The notes beneath the pieces are model-generated. The model did no database searches and was not told the DNA's origin. It saw only the letters and a list, made by a program, of their open reading frames with translations. The translations under genes were made by a program, and so were the position numbers. DNA of 64,000 bases from Siphonodentalium dalli (lineage: Eukaryota > Mollusca > Scaphopoda > Gadilida > Siphonodentaliidae), in contig CP136067.1 in NCBI GenBank assembly GCA_032622095.1, forward strand, positions 40,281,549 to 40,345,548. Direction: 5' to 3'. Below, one piece after another: positions 1 through 12,762 of the stretch. The first letter of the stretch is position 1; every line of letters starts with the position of its first letter.

Positions 1-196
1 ACCACGAACACACCTTTAATATCACCGTGTATTGAGAGTGACCAAAATAAATAAAGTTCTCAAATATGAAAACAAGATTGACATTTGACTAGATTATAAC
101 AACGTGAAAAAAAAAAGAAACACCATAGTCCAAAGGCATTATGCCACATAAATGTAGCCATTCTCAAGAAACTGCATTCATGGTGAGGAATTAAAG

Positions 197-1802
197 TCAG
201 GCTTCATCATCAATCTCTGTATTGAGTTCTCTAGTAAGAACATTAGAACATCCAGTGTCACCTTGACAAGAACAGAACGAAGTGCATGGTAATTGCGCAC
301 GCTTGCATCCACATCGTCGAGAAGCACATGGTGTTCCACTGCAGCAGGAACAGCAAATAAGTTTGAGTAAACTTTCAGGAGCTATTGGTGTGCTGTCTGG
401 TATGGTCATTGGTGAAAGTGATCCATCGATCAGTGTCCAACCGAAGTTTGTTGCATCAATAGCAGGTGAATAACTCTGAACTGCATTAGCCCAAATACAC
501 ATCTGAAACTGTGCCCTTTTCACATTTTCAGCAAATGATTCATTAATTGGAGGTAACGAATTCAACTTTGGGGCGGCTGCCGTAGCACGTCCAACTTTTA
601 GATTCCACATTCGTGTATGTGCCTCTGTCATCGATGAGCACTGTTGGAGTCCGTAGCATGACAAGATGAACTCTTCTGTGTCCTTAAGAATATCGGAGAA
701 TTGTTCCATGCGACAACCAAGTCTCTTAAGCGAATGTTTCTTTGTACGAAGAACCTTCAATGCAGAACATTTGCCAATTCCAAAATATGACGCAACTGTA
801 TCGCACCCAGTCACACCGTGCATTGCAAGTAAATCTGGTACGATCTCTTTATGCTGGGCATATGTAGCACTGATATCGATCGTGGAATTCCCTTTGGAAG
901 GAGAAACCATTGTCACATGTCCGTCGATATCACCAGAATGTATGAAATGTAACAACAATACAAAAATATCGGTGTTGTCTGCAGTTATTAGTGATGAACT
1001 GGCTGCAACGTTTGCAACTTGGTGAATAACAATTGTGTCACACTCTTCGTGGGTCGACCGGAGATCAGTCCTAGCAATAACAACACCACAGGCTATTTCA
1101 ATAGCCACGGGGTCCTGGCCAGTAATAACAAGTTTGTGGTCCGTTGTTTGGAATGTTTCAGCTTTTGATACAATATCATCACATATCATCTTGATGAGTT
1201 GCAACTTGTTTCTCGTAACTATGAGAACAACCTTCTGACTTGGCAATCGGGTGTTTATCTTCAGAGCAAATACTCTACTGGCGCCTTGATCTCTCCCGAT
1301 CCGTGTCGACTCTTTCGTGCTGCCTTCCCTATATCGATCAAAGATGATATAGACGTCACTCCGCTTGAGATGCATCACGAGGTAGAACCTGAATATGTCT
1401 ATGTAATCCTGAACGGTACCATTGCATGGCCACGAGATGACCCATATTGCAGCACACCCATCGATAAATATAGATTCTGGCAACTGATCTTTACAGTCTT
1501 CGGGGAATAGATCACATCTCAAACTGTTTTTTTAAGTTTGACTTAGACTTTGCTTCTCTCATGTGGCCATCTGACTCAAACATCGATGTCGGATACGGTG
1601 ATAACTCATGCGACAACAAAGTACTAACATCACAACCTCTGGCACTTGTTTGTAAACTCATAGCTCTGGCATATATTACCTCAGTGTCGAACACATCTGT
1701 TCCGTTCACGCGAATATGTTTCCGAGCACTTGCCATTGTGAAGACTTTACGGGGAATTTTATCGTGGAAACCACTCGGCAAACCGGTTTCAAAACCATTC
1801 AT
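197..1802 (-). pseudogene. C-terminal part: FEN1/XPG-like nuclease motifs plus CXC cysteine cluster
   Basis: Two frames make up this segment. The frame at 1802-1512 holds FHDKIPRKVFTMASARKHIRV and YARAMSLQTSARG. A slip in an A-run near 1525 then moves the gene to the 441-codon frame ending at 197, which opens at a TTG because it is an internal entry, not a start. Within that frame the acidic residues fall in the order of the FEN1/XPG nucleases: IDGC (D21), IFDRY (D62), HEECD (E159, E160, D162), ADNTD (D182, D185) and GVTGCD (D241), the last followed by a Gly-rich GIGK turn like a helix-2-turn-helix. The last 50 residues contain a tesmin/TSO1-like CXC cluster (CCSCCSGTPC...CGCKR...C..FCSC). 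Motif order is seen; nuclease activity is inferred. The copy is broken. Confidence 0.65.
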
Positions 1803-2548
1803 TTGTTTTTTCCGATTTCCAAAGATGAATCAACATTTACAGTTTTACTTAGAATAATCTTTCCGGAATCCACATTAAGCAGGCCTTCTGGATGCTGACT
1901 TGGGTCAAGTGGGTGGACACAAAGTTCCAGTTTCAACCTCAGGGACTTCCGGTCATTTTGATCAATTTTCAATCTGGAAGCAGACTCCTCCTTGTGGTGG
2001 GTTTGTGTGACAACTGTTTCTTCATCGCGCATTTCATTATGGCCACGGATAATATTGTTGCATGTATGGAGGCTGTAGGCCCAGGTTTTTACACTTTCCG
2101 GTTTGAGTGTAATGCCGATAATACCCGAGCGACTGTGTCCGTACCTCATGAAGGTGCTTTCAATAGCCACATCGCTCCATATCCCATTGAATATGCCTGG
2201 AGTGTGATCAAAAGTGTGTTGCCGGTCATAAAAATGCTTTCTGATTGCTTCAGGCATTGTATGTATGTCATGTAGGTAATATAATCCGAACCGCGCATAA
2301 TGACAGTGCCCAGCAGCGAAAAACAGTGGAAGCATCTCTTGAACAGTGTCAACGTGCAAAGCCCAGTCAGATTCTCGTTCTGCTCGGATATATCTCATCA
2401 TAACCAGTACTGGTTTAATGACACAGTCTGTCCACAACCTAGTCGTTCTGCTCTGTTTTGACAGTTCATCAAGAAGGTCAACAAGGTCCGACATCTGATC
2501 ATAGTCAGTCTTCTCGAAAACAAGCCGCAAAAGTTCCTCCACTAACAT
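1799..2548 (-). pseudogene. Conserved core segment of the same decayed gene
   Basis: A 249-codon open stretch continues the gene after the frame change near 2555. The recognisable blocks are KPVLVMMRYIRAERESDWALH, FFAAGHCHYARFGLYYL, GIWSDVAIESTFMRYGHS and IGITLKPESVKTWAYSLH. The GIWSD...E.TFMRYGH block is among the most conserved parts of the family, but I know of no assigned activity. The segment ends in a Lys/Asn-rich stop near 1799, where the next frame starts with NGFETGLPSGFHDKIP, so there is a fourth frame change at about 1800. The absence of introns over more than 4 kb fits either a retrocopy or a mobile-type gene. Confidence 0.65.
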
Positions 2549-3274
2549 TCTGAGGGCTCCTGGACACCCCCGAAGGTGGCACTTAGTATATCTGTCAGTC
2601 CACTATCAACCATCAATGTTCCGACACAACCACAGTAGCTCATCAGGAGATGCATCCCACCTAAACGCAAGTATACATTGCTGAAGAGTATTGGATTGTC
2701 CCATTTAACATATAGTGCAATGCGGTACAGCTGTTGATCAGCCGTATAAACAACAAATTCTTGCTCACAGGAGGCAGACATCTTCTTGGCCTTCAGCATC
2801 GCTTCCATCATTGTTGAGGGTTCAGAAGGTAGTCTATTGATCAACGGGAGGTACTTCACGAGGGGCTGCGGCTGAGCTTTGAGTTCTGTCACTCTACACA
2901 TATTTGTGTTGTAGCCAATGAACTCAGCACAGTTATCCTTCGACACAACATCTTGAAGGAAAGCAAGATCATTCTCCATCGCCCGTTTGTGATATATCGT
3001 GATGATGGCGAAACGCAGCTGAGATTGTTGGTGGTGCCATGTCTGGCATAGTTGGGTCACGATCCAATCTGTAATTGAGTACACTATCAGGAATAGGTTC
3101 ATCCATGATTGGAATTTTGACATCCTCTTTCTTTAGACGGGTGATTTTGCTGGAATAATTATGTGTAGAGTTAGTCAAAGGCTGTTTCAGTATCATAGCG
3201 AGCGAGTGAGTAGACGTTTTCCCAGTGGGTGAACTTATATCGGCATCAAAGTTGTCTGCGATGACCTGTACCAT
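2542..3274 (-). pseudogene. Middle part of the same decayed gene (two overlapping frames)
   Basis: The frame at 3274-2969 carries VIADNFDADISSPTGKTSTH and then loses family likeness. The frame at 3123-2542 takes over with QSQLRFAIITIYHKRAMEN, followed by YLPLINRLPSEP, a DQQLYRIALYVKW block and LGGMHLLMSYCGCVGTLM. The switch lies between about 3060 and 3030, so at least one further indel is present. At the low-coordinate end, FGGVQEPSEC runs into a stop while the overlapping frame reads GALRMLVEELLR, giving a third frame change near 2555, perhaps with a few codons lost. No catalytic residues can be assigned here. The blocks match the conserved core of the family as I know it. Confidence 0.65.
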
Positions 3275-3288
3275 GCCATCATATTTGT

Positions 3289-4539
3289 TTAATGAGAGTC
3301 AATGGCCGCTGTCCGGGCAGCTGATTTTATAAATCTCAGGAGTTCATCGTAACTGCATGTTACTTTATAGTCATGCATGTGTCTCACTATCTGCTTCGAG
3401 TCTCTCAGCAGTACTCCTAATGCTACCTGTAGATCTGTGGTCTTCCCTGATATCATGCTGGTAATTATGTTGCCAATCAGTAAGGCTGGGAGAGAGGTTG
3501 CATTCAACTTTTCTGATAGTTTGCTGAGAAAAAACATCAGTGAACTGGAGTTGGAATTTAATGCAGAGTGTTTATCAATACTGATGTTGTAATGTTTATC
3601 ATCTCCAGTCAGCAACTTGGATTCGTTGACAACTGTTCTGGCAACAATTCTGATTGCGTGCTCGATATCATCTTCTTCATCACTCGTTTCAAGTCTTAGA
3701 ACACTTGCAGACTTCTGCGAAAATGCGACAATGCTCGCGTAGCCACGCACAGAGAGAACAAGGAGTTCCTCGTCGAAATGGTTTTTCAGTTTGTCGATGA
3801 GTTGTGAACGTGACTTCATTATAGCACCATCCAGTTTCTGATACTCTTCGAAAAGTTCAAGTGAATTCCATATTCGAGCTTTGTCCTCTGATAACAAATC
3901 AGTTAACATTTTCAAAGCTACATCGTCCATTTCCAATCCATTGACCGTAGAAGAATCTAGCTGAGATTGTGGGTTCTTCTTGATTAATTTTACCATACAA
4001 ATATGATGGTACCTGGCTTCAGCTGCATGTAGGTCACTTACACAACTTTCTATTCGGTGACGAACATCTCTAGCCCAATCGTCTCCCCTGCCATCACACC
4101 TGCGCAGCAGTTCTTGTTTGTATGGCTCACCATCAATAGTTTCAGTCGATCGAATCAGAAAAGCAGGTCTCCATCTACTCGGGTTTTTGGGATTCTTCGT
4201 AACTACGCACTCACCACCACAGTAGAGACAATTTAGTTTAAAACAAAACACAGCAATGGAACTCCGCAATTTCTTTGCAGGAACGGCCGGTGATTCTTCT
4301 CTCACGCGCGGGAACAGATTTGTCTTACTTGTATAACGGGAAACACAGTTTTTATGATACTGAATTTGTAAGTTCTCATTTAGATGCAAGTTCTCACCCA
4401 AATTAGCATGCAACTTGTCACCGTACTGCTTGCTTGCACTTATTATTGATCGTATTCTTGCAGGACCTTTATTTTGTATGCATGGTACTTTAGCATCACA
4501 ATCAGGGCCATGATGAAATTTGAATATGCACTCATTCAT
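3289..4539 (-). pseudogene. N-terminal part of a decayed multicopy-family protein (Cys/His-rich start)
   Basis: This 416-codon frame opens with a true ATG and is the first segment of a single-exon gene that continues through four more frames down to position 197. The start carries Cys and His at residues 4, 9-10, 14 and 20 and later a YHKNCVSRY block, so a zinc-binding region is likely. A second group (YCGGECV near residue 110, YHHICMVKLI near 180) is similar. I recognise the whole series as a family of uncharacterised, multicopy, intronless proteins of invertebrates and fish. Its function is not established. The frame stops at 3289-3291, while the matching sequence resumes in another frame just beyond, beginning NKYDGMVQVIADNFDAD, so a one-base indel near 3290 is likely. 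The homology call is from memory of the family, not from a search. Confidence 0.7.
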
Positions 4540-4960
4540 TGTGGCTCATCTGCAATCAGACAAAAAACATTGTTAGATGTATCCGAAAACAAAACAAAAA
4601 CGCTGAAAAGTAAAAAGCTGAAAGAGAATATTAGAATTGTTCCGTTGTGATTTGAGAACGCCATCCAATCTTGTAACGTGATGACTTGGAAGATCATAGG
4701 ATGCTGCAAATTGATTATTGTGCTTCATAAATACTCATAAAACTGTTCGTTTTGCAGATTCAGGTGTTACTGATAACAAAACACTGATACCCTGGAAAAC
4801 GGTATGATATTTTTCCATTTTTCTATATTTGGAGGCCATTTTGGCCGCCATCTTACTGAAACTGGCACTTACCTACATCGTGTAATTAGGCAAATGATAC
4901 CTGATGGCACATATATAATAAAAACCGGGTTTGCCTAGCAAGTATAGCATAAAACTGTTG
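4540..4960. other. 5' flank of the decayed minus-strand gene
   Basis: About 420 bases lie between the start of the decayed minus-strand gene and the start of the LINE A insertion. The stretch is AT-rich with no open frame of note. A GCCGCCATCTT motif at 4844-4854 matches the YY1-binding consensus and would sit about 300 bases upstream of the minus-strand ATG. I see no clear TATA box. This could be the promoter region of the gene, but nothing proves it. Confidence 0.3.
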
Positions 4961-7015
4961 TTACCATTTAATTATGTCACCATTGTATACCGAATGGTTT
5001 AATTTGATTTTTAACACAGGCATAATTCCAGATAAATTGTTGACAGGAATAGTTATACCAATTTATAAAACTAAAGGTGACAATACGTTACCAGAAAATC
5101 ATAGACCTATTACAATCCTTAGCTGTCTGGAAAAATTATTTACCAAAATAATTAATGCACGATTAACTGAATATTCAGAATCTATTGATCTTTTCGACAT
5201 CAACCAAGCAGGTTTTAGAAAAGACTTCTCCACTACGGATCATATATTAGCATTGCATTTCATAATTAGTATCTACAGAGAAGCCAATGTAAAGCTGATT
5301 TGCACATTTGTTGACTTCAAACAGGCCTTTGACACCGTTTGGAGGAACGGTTTGTGGCAAAAAATGATTACTGCAGGTATTAATGGAAAGTGCTTTAAAC
5401 TTATTAAAAACATCTATAACGAAGTAAAATCTAAGGTTAAAATCGGCGAATGTCTCTCAAATAGTTATCAAAGCTATTCTGGTGTTTTGCAAGGAGGAAA
5501 TTTATCTTCTTTCTTATTCTCACTCTACCTAAACGACCTTGAAAGTTTTTTATTGTCCAATAGAGTTCCAACTCTGAAATTAATTGAGAGTGACACATTA
5601 ACAGAAGTTGGAATGTATATAAAGTTGTTAGTACTATTGTACGCAGATGACACAGTCATTTTTGTGGAGACAGCCAAGGACATGCGTATAGCCCTGAAAG
5701 AATTCTCCGAATACTGTGAGCGTTGGAAGCTCACCGTCAATGTTGACAAAACAACATTAATTGTATTTGGCTGTAAAAGAATCCCAAAATCACGAATATG
5801 TTTTAATGGCGAATTTTTACAAATTTTCCCTCAATTCACATATCTGGGTATTATTTTTACTAGGAATGGTTCTTTCCCAAAAGCCGTGAAGCAAAATATA
5901 GCAATAGGCAATCGGGCCATGTTTGGCCTACTGCATAAGGCGAAAGAACTAAATTTATCGATAGACATTCAAATAGAACTTTTTTCTAAGACTGTAAAAC
6001 CAATACTAGTATATGGATGTGAAGTCTGGGGTTATCAGCACGTCGCAGATTTAGAAAAGATCCAATTAAAATTTCTCAAATATGTTTTAAGGTTAAAACC
6101 AAGCACACCAAGTATGATGGTATACGGAGAAACAGGAGTATATCCGTTAATTGTTGACATAAAATGTAGAATGTTAACATACTGGGCTAATGTGGTTTTG
6201 TCAGACAAACACAAAATTAACAAACTGCTGTATAATTATTTACTCCAAAAATCTGGAGCATACACTCATCCCTGGATCGATTACATTCAGGCGTCACTAG
6301 GAGAATTATAACTGCCCGATATCTGGACAAACCAGTTTATACACGAAATTGACCCTAAGTCGGTTAAAAATATCACACGACAAACTCTGGAAAATAAATT
6401 TCAAAACCAGTGGAGAAACGAGATTAACTCTATGAATAAGTGTCGAAATTATCGAATCATAAAATATAAATTCACACAAGAAAAATATTTATTCGAACTC
6501 CACAAAAAACAAGCAGTTATTTTAGCTAAATTCAGATGTTCAAATCATCACCTCCCAGTAGAAACTGGATCATGGTACAATATTGATTACCAAATGAGAA
6601 AGTGCACGCTGTGTGATAAGAGCGAAATAGGGAATGAATATCACTATATAATGGACTGTAACAAATTGAACTCACTCCGAAGACGATTTTTACCCTTAAA
6701 CTTGACAAAACAAAAAAATGTCCATAATTTCAGAAATATAATGAACCCAAAAAAAACAAAGTATGCTTCTACAAGCTATGCGGAATCATAAAAAATCTTC
6801 GAAACTATTTTGGATCACCGCTGACCTTATCAACCCCACCATCCCATTCGCACATTATGTGCGTATATAATACGTTGTTATCATATCCATTTCTGTTGTT
6901 GTCGACTTTGAATATTGGACAAATGACATACCATGCACTGTATAATTATAAATATGACTCTTGTGTCACGTACTGTGATTTGAGTACATAAAACATTGAA
7001 CTTGAACTTGAACTC
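4955..7015 (+). mobile_element. 5'-truncated non-LTR retrotransposon (LINE A)
   Basis: The insertion starts inside the reverse transcriptase domain: no endonuclease or earlier RT motifs exist upstream, and stops occur just before 4974. It runs to a short tail of repeated TTGAAC units at about 6998-7015, which is a typical LINE 3' terminus. Truncation at the 5' end and a simple-repeat tail fit target-primed reverse transcription that stopped early. The copy also carries a nonsense codon and a frameshift, so it is dead. The clade is not resolved by eye. The 5' border is approximate. Confidence 0.8.
4974..6791 (+). pseudogene. LINE A reverse transcriptase, interrupted
   Basis: The first frame (445 codons to 6311) contains the RT series: HRPITILSCLEKLFTK, the catalytic FVDFKQAFDTVW (motif A), GVLQGGNLSSFLFSLYLND (motif B) and YADDTVIF (motif C with the DD pair), then the thumb-like region up to LILVYGCEVWG-type sequence. 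A TAA at 6309-6311 cuts the frame. The same frame continues to 6791 and holds a terminal C-x2-C-x9-H-x4-C cluster (CTLCDKSEIGNEYHYIMDC), common at LINE ORF2 ends. From about 6761 the natural continuation (KLCGIIKNLRNYFG) is in the +1 frame, pointing to a slip in the A-run at 6749-6757. The ATG at 4974 is internal to the original protein. Confidence 0.85.
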
Positions 7016-8364
7016 AAGTGCAATAGACCACTGTATTGTAATAGTGTATATTATACCCGTGTGCTCTTGGGCGCATTACCGATGGGTGATTGGCAATCAA
7101 GCAGTTGTCTCGTCGCAAACAACATAAAGTCTGTATTGGAGTATTGACCAATTATGACATTCGTACAGGGACGTTGTTAGACGGTCTCCTTTGGGGGTAT
7201 ACACAATTTGGAGTTTAAACCTGCACATGAGACCCTCTAGCTACGTCTCTTGTACATATTATCAATTGAATACTCCAGAGATTCTGAATGACAACCCAAC
7301 TAGAAATTGAATACATTATTTAAAGGATACCGATTACCACTAATTAAATTAAACACGGATCACCCATGCACTAGCGATAACATATCAACGAGTGTCTCCG
7401 AGGAATCATTTTTGTTCATTGGTCAATCAAGTCACATGCGGAAAACCTATTATTTTATTGGTCACCATGCGTGTGAACGCGGCATTACAAGAAGTCGCCT
7501 ATACATGCACTGTTAGCATACGAGTTGAGGTATATGGTAATCGACACCTTTCGTGTGCCACACAGAAGCTTGTGATTACAATAATTGTGTTCTATAGTAT
7601 AGGGCCCTGTACGGATATCGGAAAAACAAAAATTTACCGTGCATGGACGAGGCTTTGAAATATCTCGCAAGTTTCTCATGTGATAGCATTTGTCTCACAT
7701 CGTACGGGTGGACGAAACAACATGGTTGTCGCGATCGGAAAAAAAATGTATTGCAATTTTGCGAGAAAAATGTCAACATTTGAGATTATGCTGACATTGA
7801 CTTAACATAATTAAAAAGAAGGACAATTGTGATACAATTTAAGCATAAAGTGATATCCAACAAAATTAGAACAGCACCAAAGGAGTCATAAATGTCTGTC
7901 GCAATGCATTGTCCGGAATTTTTCAAGCAATCATACCAGTCACAGTCAATAAATCGAATTGTTAAGAAATTCCATCTAAAAAATCTAAAAGTCTTGGCTA
8001 CCAGTCTGGCGATGATTCATGTCATTCTTGCATTCGTATTGTTAACACAGATTATGTCTCCAATTAAACACTCCAGTCGTTATTGGTGAAGATAAATACG
8101 GCGATAAAATATGTTACATAAAATAGAATTATGATATTCATATTGTGTTGGGTTTAGTGTTGACTGTGAGAAAAACATGGGTGATAAGGGTGGTTGAACA
8201 ATTTTGTCAACTTGAAAAGACACATTTAAAATGGAACTATATTTTTTCTTGAAGGATTCTCTACTTCCTCTTCGGCTGTGATAGGGACATCAATATTAAT
8301 TTGTTTTAACCCTGCCGTATTGATATAGTTTTTCCTTGATAATATGTGATTATGTTATGAAATG
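7016..8364. other. AT-rich stretch without recognised genes
   Basis: Only short frames of up to about 90 codons occur here, on both strands, and none has a recognisable motif or splice context. I see no tandem repeat or inverted repeat of note. It appears to be ordinary intergenic DNA or very old repeat material. Confidence 0.5.
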
Positions 8365-8486
8365 GGTCGCAAATTCGTTGCAATTCTATACGAAATTTAT
8401 TAACCTCGTCCACTAAATTTGATTCGAGCCTCGCTAAAGCTCGGCTCGAATCGAATTTAGTACACTTGGTTAATAGAATTGCGACC
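8365..8486. repeat. Foldback (inverted-repeat) element relic
   Basis: The left arm (GGTCGCAA... GCAATTCTATA ... TTAACC ... ACTAAATTTGATTCGAGCC) is mirrored by the right arm (GGCTCGAATCGAATTTAGTAC ... GGTTAATAGAATTGCGACC). The arms meet around a short centre near 8430-8440 (TCGCTAAAGC). The left arm holds about 20 extra bases in two insertions. It could fold into a long hairpin, as MITE or foldback elements do. The target-site duplication is not clear. Confidence 0.6.
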
Positions 8487-9639
8487 TATGGAAGATCCTC
8501 TATTTAAGCGCTAACAGTTCGATAGCGGGAGAATCAGAAAAATGGAGAAAGTCACCATTGACATTTATAATTTATATTACTCCTTTCAGATCGATTATAT
8601 ATACCCATTTAATATACCACCGGGTTCGCAAGAGCTACATTCAACGGTTGTATCAACACCATATATATATATTTATTGTATGCCTCCAATGTGGAGAAGA
8701 ATATTTATATAAACAAGAAAACTTTGCTACCTCGTGTCAGGACATAACTTATGTATTAGTGGAGGCCTGCTACCGGGCAATACAAATGTCACAAGCAGTA
8801 GTGGGGAAAGGCTTTTTGCGTTGACAACCACGTTAAATATTCGGTGTATATAAGGGTCGCATTGTGTATATTTTCAATCGCTGTCAGGTATATCATTTTA
8901 TTTATACTCGCGGTTACCTGCTTGGTTTTATGTTTCTTTTTATTCAGGACAGTGGTATGTGTGCATGTACATCCTACTGGCATTAGTACAATATCCCCAA
9001 CCATTCCAACTGGCAAAATAAATATTAATAAACCATTTAACGGTTGTCAATCGTGAAGTTTTCGAAAAGTTACTAAATGGTTAAATTCCTCTTTGAGTGT
9101 TAAAATTAGCAAAGGAGTTGAACACTAACGATCAACATAACATTTCGGCTAAGGCATTAATTAATACGCGTGGTACGATGGATAATAATGGATCATACAA
9201 CCCAGTGATGTTCCAATCACGATGTAACAACAATCTCGCCGAACATTATGTTTTGGTTGCCATTGTGGGCGTCATCATGATTGGATTAAAATGACAAAAT
9301 AAACAGTTTATATATTGGAAAAACTCGAATCTTGTTTCAGTGAAAATCTGTCACACAAAGTCGTCGTAAGGCTACCTACATGTATATAAACGTTTTTCTT
9401 CAAATTCCACCAACCCCGCTTATAACAAAACCCAATGTCCCGTGCACGGTATATCACTTGGTACACATCCGATATGCTATACTATATCATATAATAATTT
9501 AGTTATGGGGATCTATGTACAATACATACACTTTCTCAGCTGTATTATATCATGTTAGAGCTGATCACCAACGATTCCGGGAAAATATAATGTTTTGTTT
9601 AACTCTTCTATAGCTGGAGCTTCCAGGAGTTTTGCGCAG
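8487..9639. other. AT-rich stretch without recognised genes
   Basis: Small frames of 65-88 codons are present but have no motif support. The region holds scattered TA-rich simple sequence only. Confidence 0.45.
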
Positions 9640-9747
9640 ACCCTATGCCAATTCATTCTCTTCTACATGAGAGTCTCACATGTGGAGCCTCTCTTATATG
9701 TACGAGGCTCTCTATGGGAGACTCGCATATATATAATAGAATGCACA
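9640..9747. repeat. Diverged relic of the window's TTAA-MITE hairpin
   Basis: The sequence reads CCCTATGCCAATTCATTCTC, then gives two GAG-CTC mirrored blocks and ends GACTCGCATATATATAATAGAATGCA. This resembles the hairpin arm (GCCAATGCATTCTCTTATATATGCGAG) that is well preserved near 29.45, 51.91 and 63.24 kb. Many substitutions and no flanking TTAA repeats make it an old, partial copy. The relation is by eye. Confidence 0.4.
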
Positions 9748-12245
9748 TGATATTTAATGCTGCACCAGCACGGCTCCCGTCATAAAAAGGTTAACCAACA
9801 CTTATGTATGGAGCCGCACGCGAACCCAAGCAGACGACATTCACCAGTGCATTGTTCTATCTATAAAAAGTTAAATAACCCTTAATAGAAAAGCCGAACC
9901 AGGATGTGCACTATTTTGAATGATTGACTCCATTAATATATTGATACCCTTGTGATATACGGCTAACCAACCCGCTTATTGCATAACTTCAACGACGGGC
10001 ACGCAGTAGACAAACAATTTAGAGTAGATAACACTACAATAAATTTTGAGTGCTATCGTGGGCGACAGGGTTGGTTGCATGTTTCAACATATGGACATGA
10101 AAAGTACACACCAACCGAACTGAAGCACAAATATTTCTATATAAATAAGGGCAATCCATTATAAATATCTCTGTTACATAACGAATGCGAACTTTGAGTT
10201 CACATAAACATCGTCGAGTTCTGGCAATCAGTGTGGTCATTTGCACATTCTGTCTCTTACATGGTAAGTAGAGTATATTCCGACGTCCCCACGCCCATAT
10301 ACTAAGTTGGATTTCAATAGTCACTGGTATAGTAGCATTCACAACTAACTTTCAACTATCAGTTAGTCAACAACAAACTTTTAACAAAAATCGTTCGTTT
10401 CAGATACTAATATTCCACAGTATCGAGCATGGCGTCCAGCGTTCACGCTGGACCGAAAAATAATTTAACAAATTGTGATTTTTTTTGGCCAAATGTTTTT
10501 TTTTTTAACAAATTATATCCTCGTTTTCTGGGCTCAAAATTAATGACTAACAATTGTTCTAACATCGAACATTCTTAATAATTATAATAACATAATTATG
10601 CGTAACAAATTGAAGTAGATCTATTTGGCTACAAATTGCATCATACCTCAAGTAATTTTTATGTCAATAATTCCTTGCATGTACATACCTTCAAATATTG
10701 TGTGCAGACTTCTTTAATACCACAATTGTTACTTGGCAATATACCACAACCCACCATCTATTACACAGCCTTATACCAGACAATGGATTAATTATTATTA
10801 ATCATCATTACTGTTTTATTGAATTTGGTGGCCTATTGTTAGTAACTTATTGCACTGCCTTTAGTGCCGTTTGTTGTCCATTAAGCTGTATCACCTAATC
10901 AATTAGCAGATGCATTAAATATTAAAACACATAATCAGTTTACACTCATGCAAACATATCACGAAGAACAACTATTTTATTTACTGTGTTATGCATGCAT
11001 GCGAGTTAAACCTTTTAATATTTTAGCAGATGATACTATAAATTTGATTCTCATGTCGCTCCCGTCACAAAACCAATTTGGGTGTTTGAATTAAATTTCC
11101 GTCTCCCTTTGGGATAAGAAAGACTTTGGCCAACAGGTTGGCAAAATGAAATGTTTGCGCAACCATCTCTTAAAGGTGGATTATCTCTTTGTAAACATGT
11201 TTTATATAGTTACCGGGGTATAAAATATTAGATCTGAATCGAAGACTCATGTCCGGAAATGCTTCTATTGATTAATATTAATTTTATTTCGAATATTTTC
11301 TGGTCTAAAAGGTGTGGTTATTTAGTTAACGAACAATAGTAGTTACTGTTAACAGAGACCATAAATGTTATTGTGTAATTTTGTCACAAATAAACGTTAA
11401 TTATACTCATTATCGCTTATAACTATGGCATAACACAATACAGCCAATCAATATGGGACATTTGACGTTCGGTGCGTAGCCATAGGAACAGCCTAATGTT
11501 CTATCTCATATATACCCGAATGGTCTGTTCTAAAAATAGACAAATAAACGGGGCCAATAAAATATTCGAAATAAAATCAATATTTATTGATAGAAGCCTT
11601 TCCGGACAGGTGTCGTCAGTTCATATTTATAATTTTATACCCACGCAACTATTTCAAATTTGTTATTTAAAGAGATAATCCATCTTTAAAATATCACATG
11701 ACTGATGTAGACACAATTGCGCCCATGTATTACTCGAGTTAAGCAGAAACATAATTGGCTTTAATGACGTGTTAGGTATAATTGACATGCTATTTACCAG
11801 CATGGTTACTGAAACATTGCCAATGTAATCCGCACAGCATCTAGTGAGACAAGTAACTCCGTTTGGAATGCACATCTAAAGAACCACACACATAGTTGCT
11901 CTTGAAGGCACCCAAAAGAAGAGCGGTATATATACAAAACTGGTGCCATGCGCCTGTAGAACACATACCAATATTGGTATTGTATCATGAAACGAAGATG
12001 CGCATGCATGTGCAGAAATATTTTCTCGCAAGACGTGACATTAGTGACTGAAATGCATTACCTGGTAACATGGGCTTGTTTTATAAATGCGGATAATTAA
12101 TCTCAACGCCTGATAATCACCCTTTATTTTTTCGCCGAGAGAACGTACATTTATTAGTTTCAATGCGAAGGTGTTGCCATTCAATAATGTTATACTGATT
12201 TGCTTATCTACATATTTATCATTGGGACGAAAAATCGAGTAACTT
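9748..12245. other. AT-rich stretch without recognised genes
   Basis: I find no coding motif, no RNA gene and no strong repeat here. Open frames of 60-102 codons exist on both strands but have random-looking composition. Confidence 0.45.
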
Positions 12246-12257
12246 TTCTTGGATTAT

Positions 12258-12320
12258 TGATGAAGATAACAATGAAGATGATGATGATGATGTTGATAAT
12301 GATGATGATGACTGATGATC
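12258..12320 (+). repeat. GAT-rich microsatellite
   Basis: Imperfect GAT/GAA trinucleotide runs (GATGATGATGATGATG and relatives) with interruptions. Confidence 0.75.
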
Positions 12321-12762
12321 TTCCACGATTTCTCACATAATATACAGATATACACAATAGTATATTCAATCAGACAGTTTGCGCTCCAAACATACACCTG
12401 TAGTGATATTCTATTTTTATTTTTTCCTGATAACGAAATTATCAGGAAATACCCGAACTATCTTAACAGGAAGAAGCATTGAAAAAAAGTACCAACATAA
12501 TGTCAATATGCCATTTCATTTTATTCCTTAAAGTTCCGAATTCGGAAACGGAAGAATTCCCGTCTGTCCGGAAAATGCGTTATCTTAAATGGAAACTATT
12601 TTAACTTCACGCGCTGCTTTCTCTTCATTTTAATACAAATTTAAACACACACAAAATAACAAGAAACAACACACGAATTTTCGAACTATTTCGACGAATT
12701 TGTTCCAATATCTTCCGCATACGTCTGTTTTAGATACATCTTGCTGAATTATATATACATAC

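Noticed and set aside
666-1510. Plus-strand frames of 67-119 codons opposite the decayed nuclease-CXC gene
   Set aside because: They are antisense shadows of the recognisable minus-strand gene.
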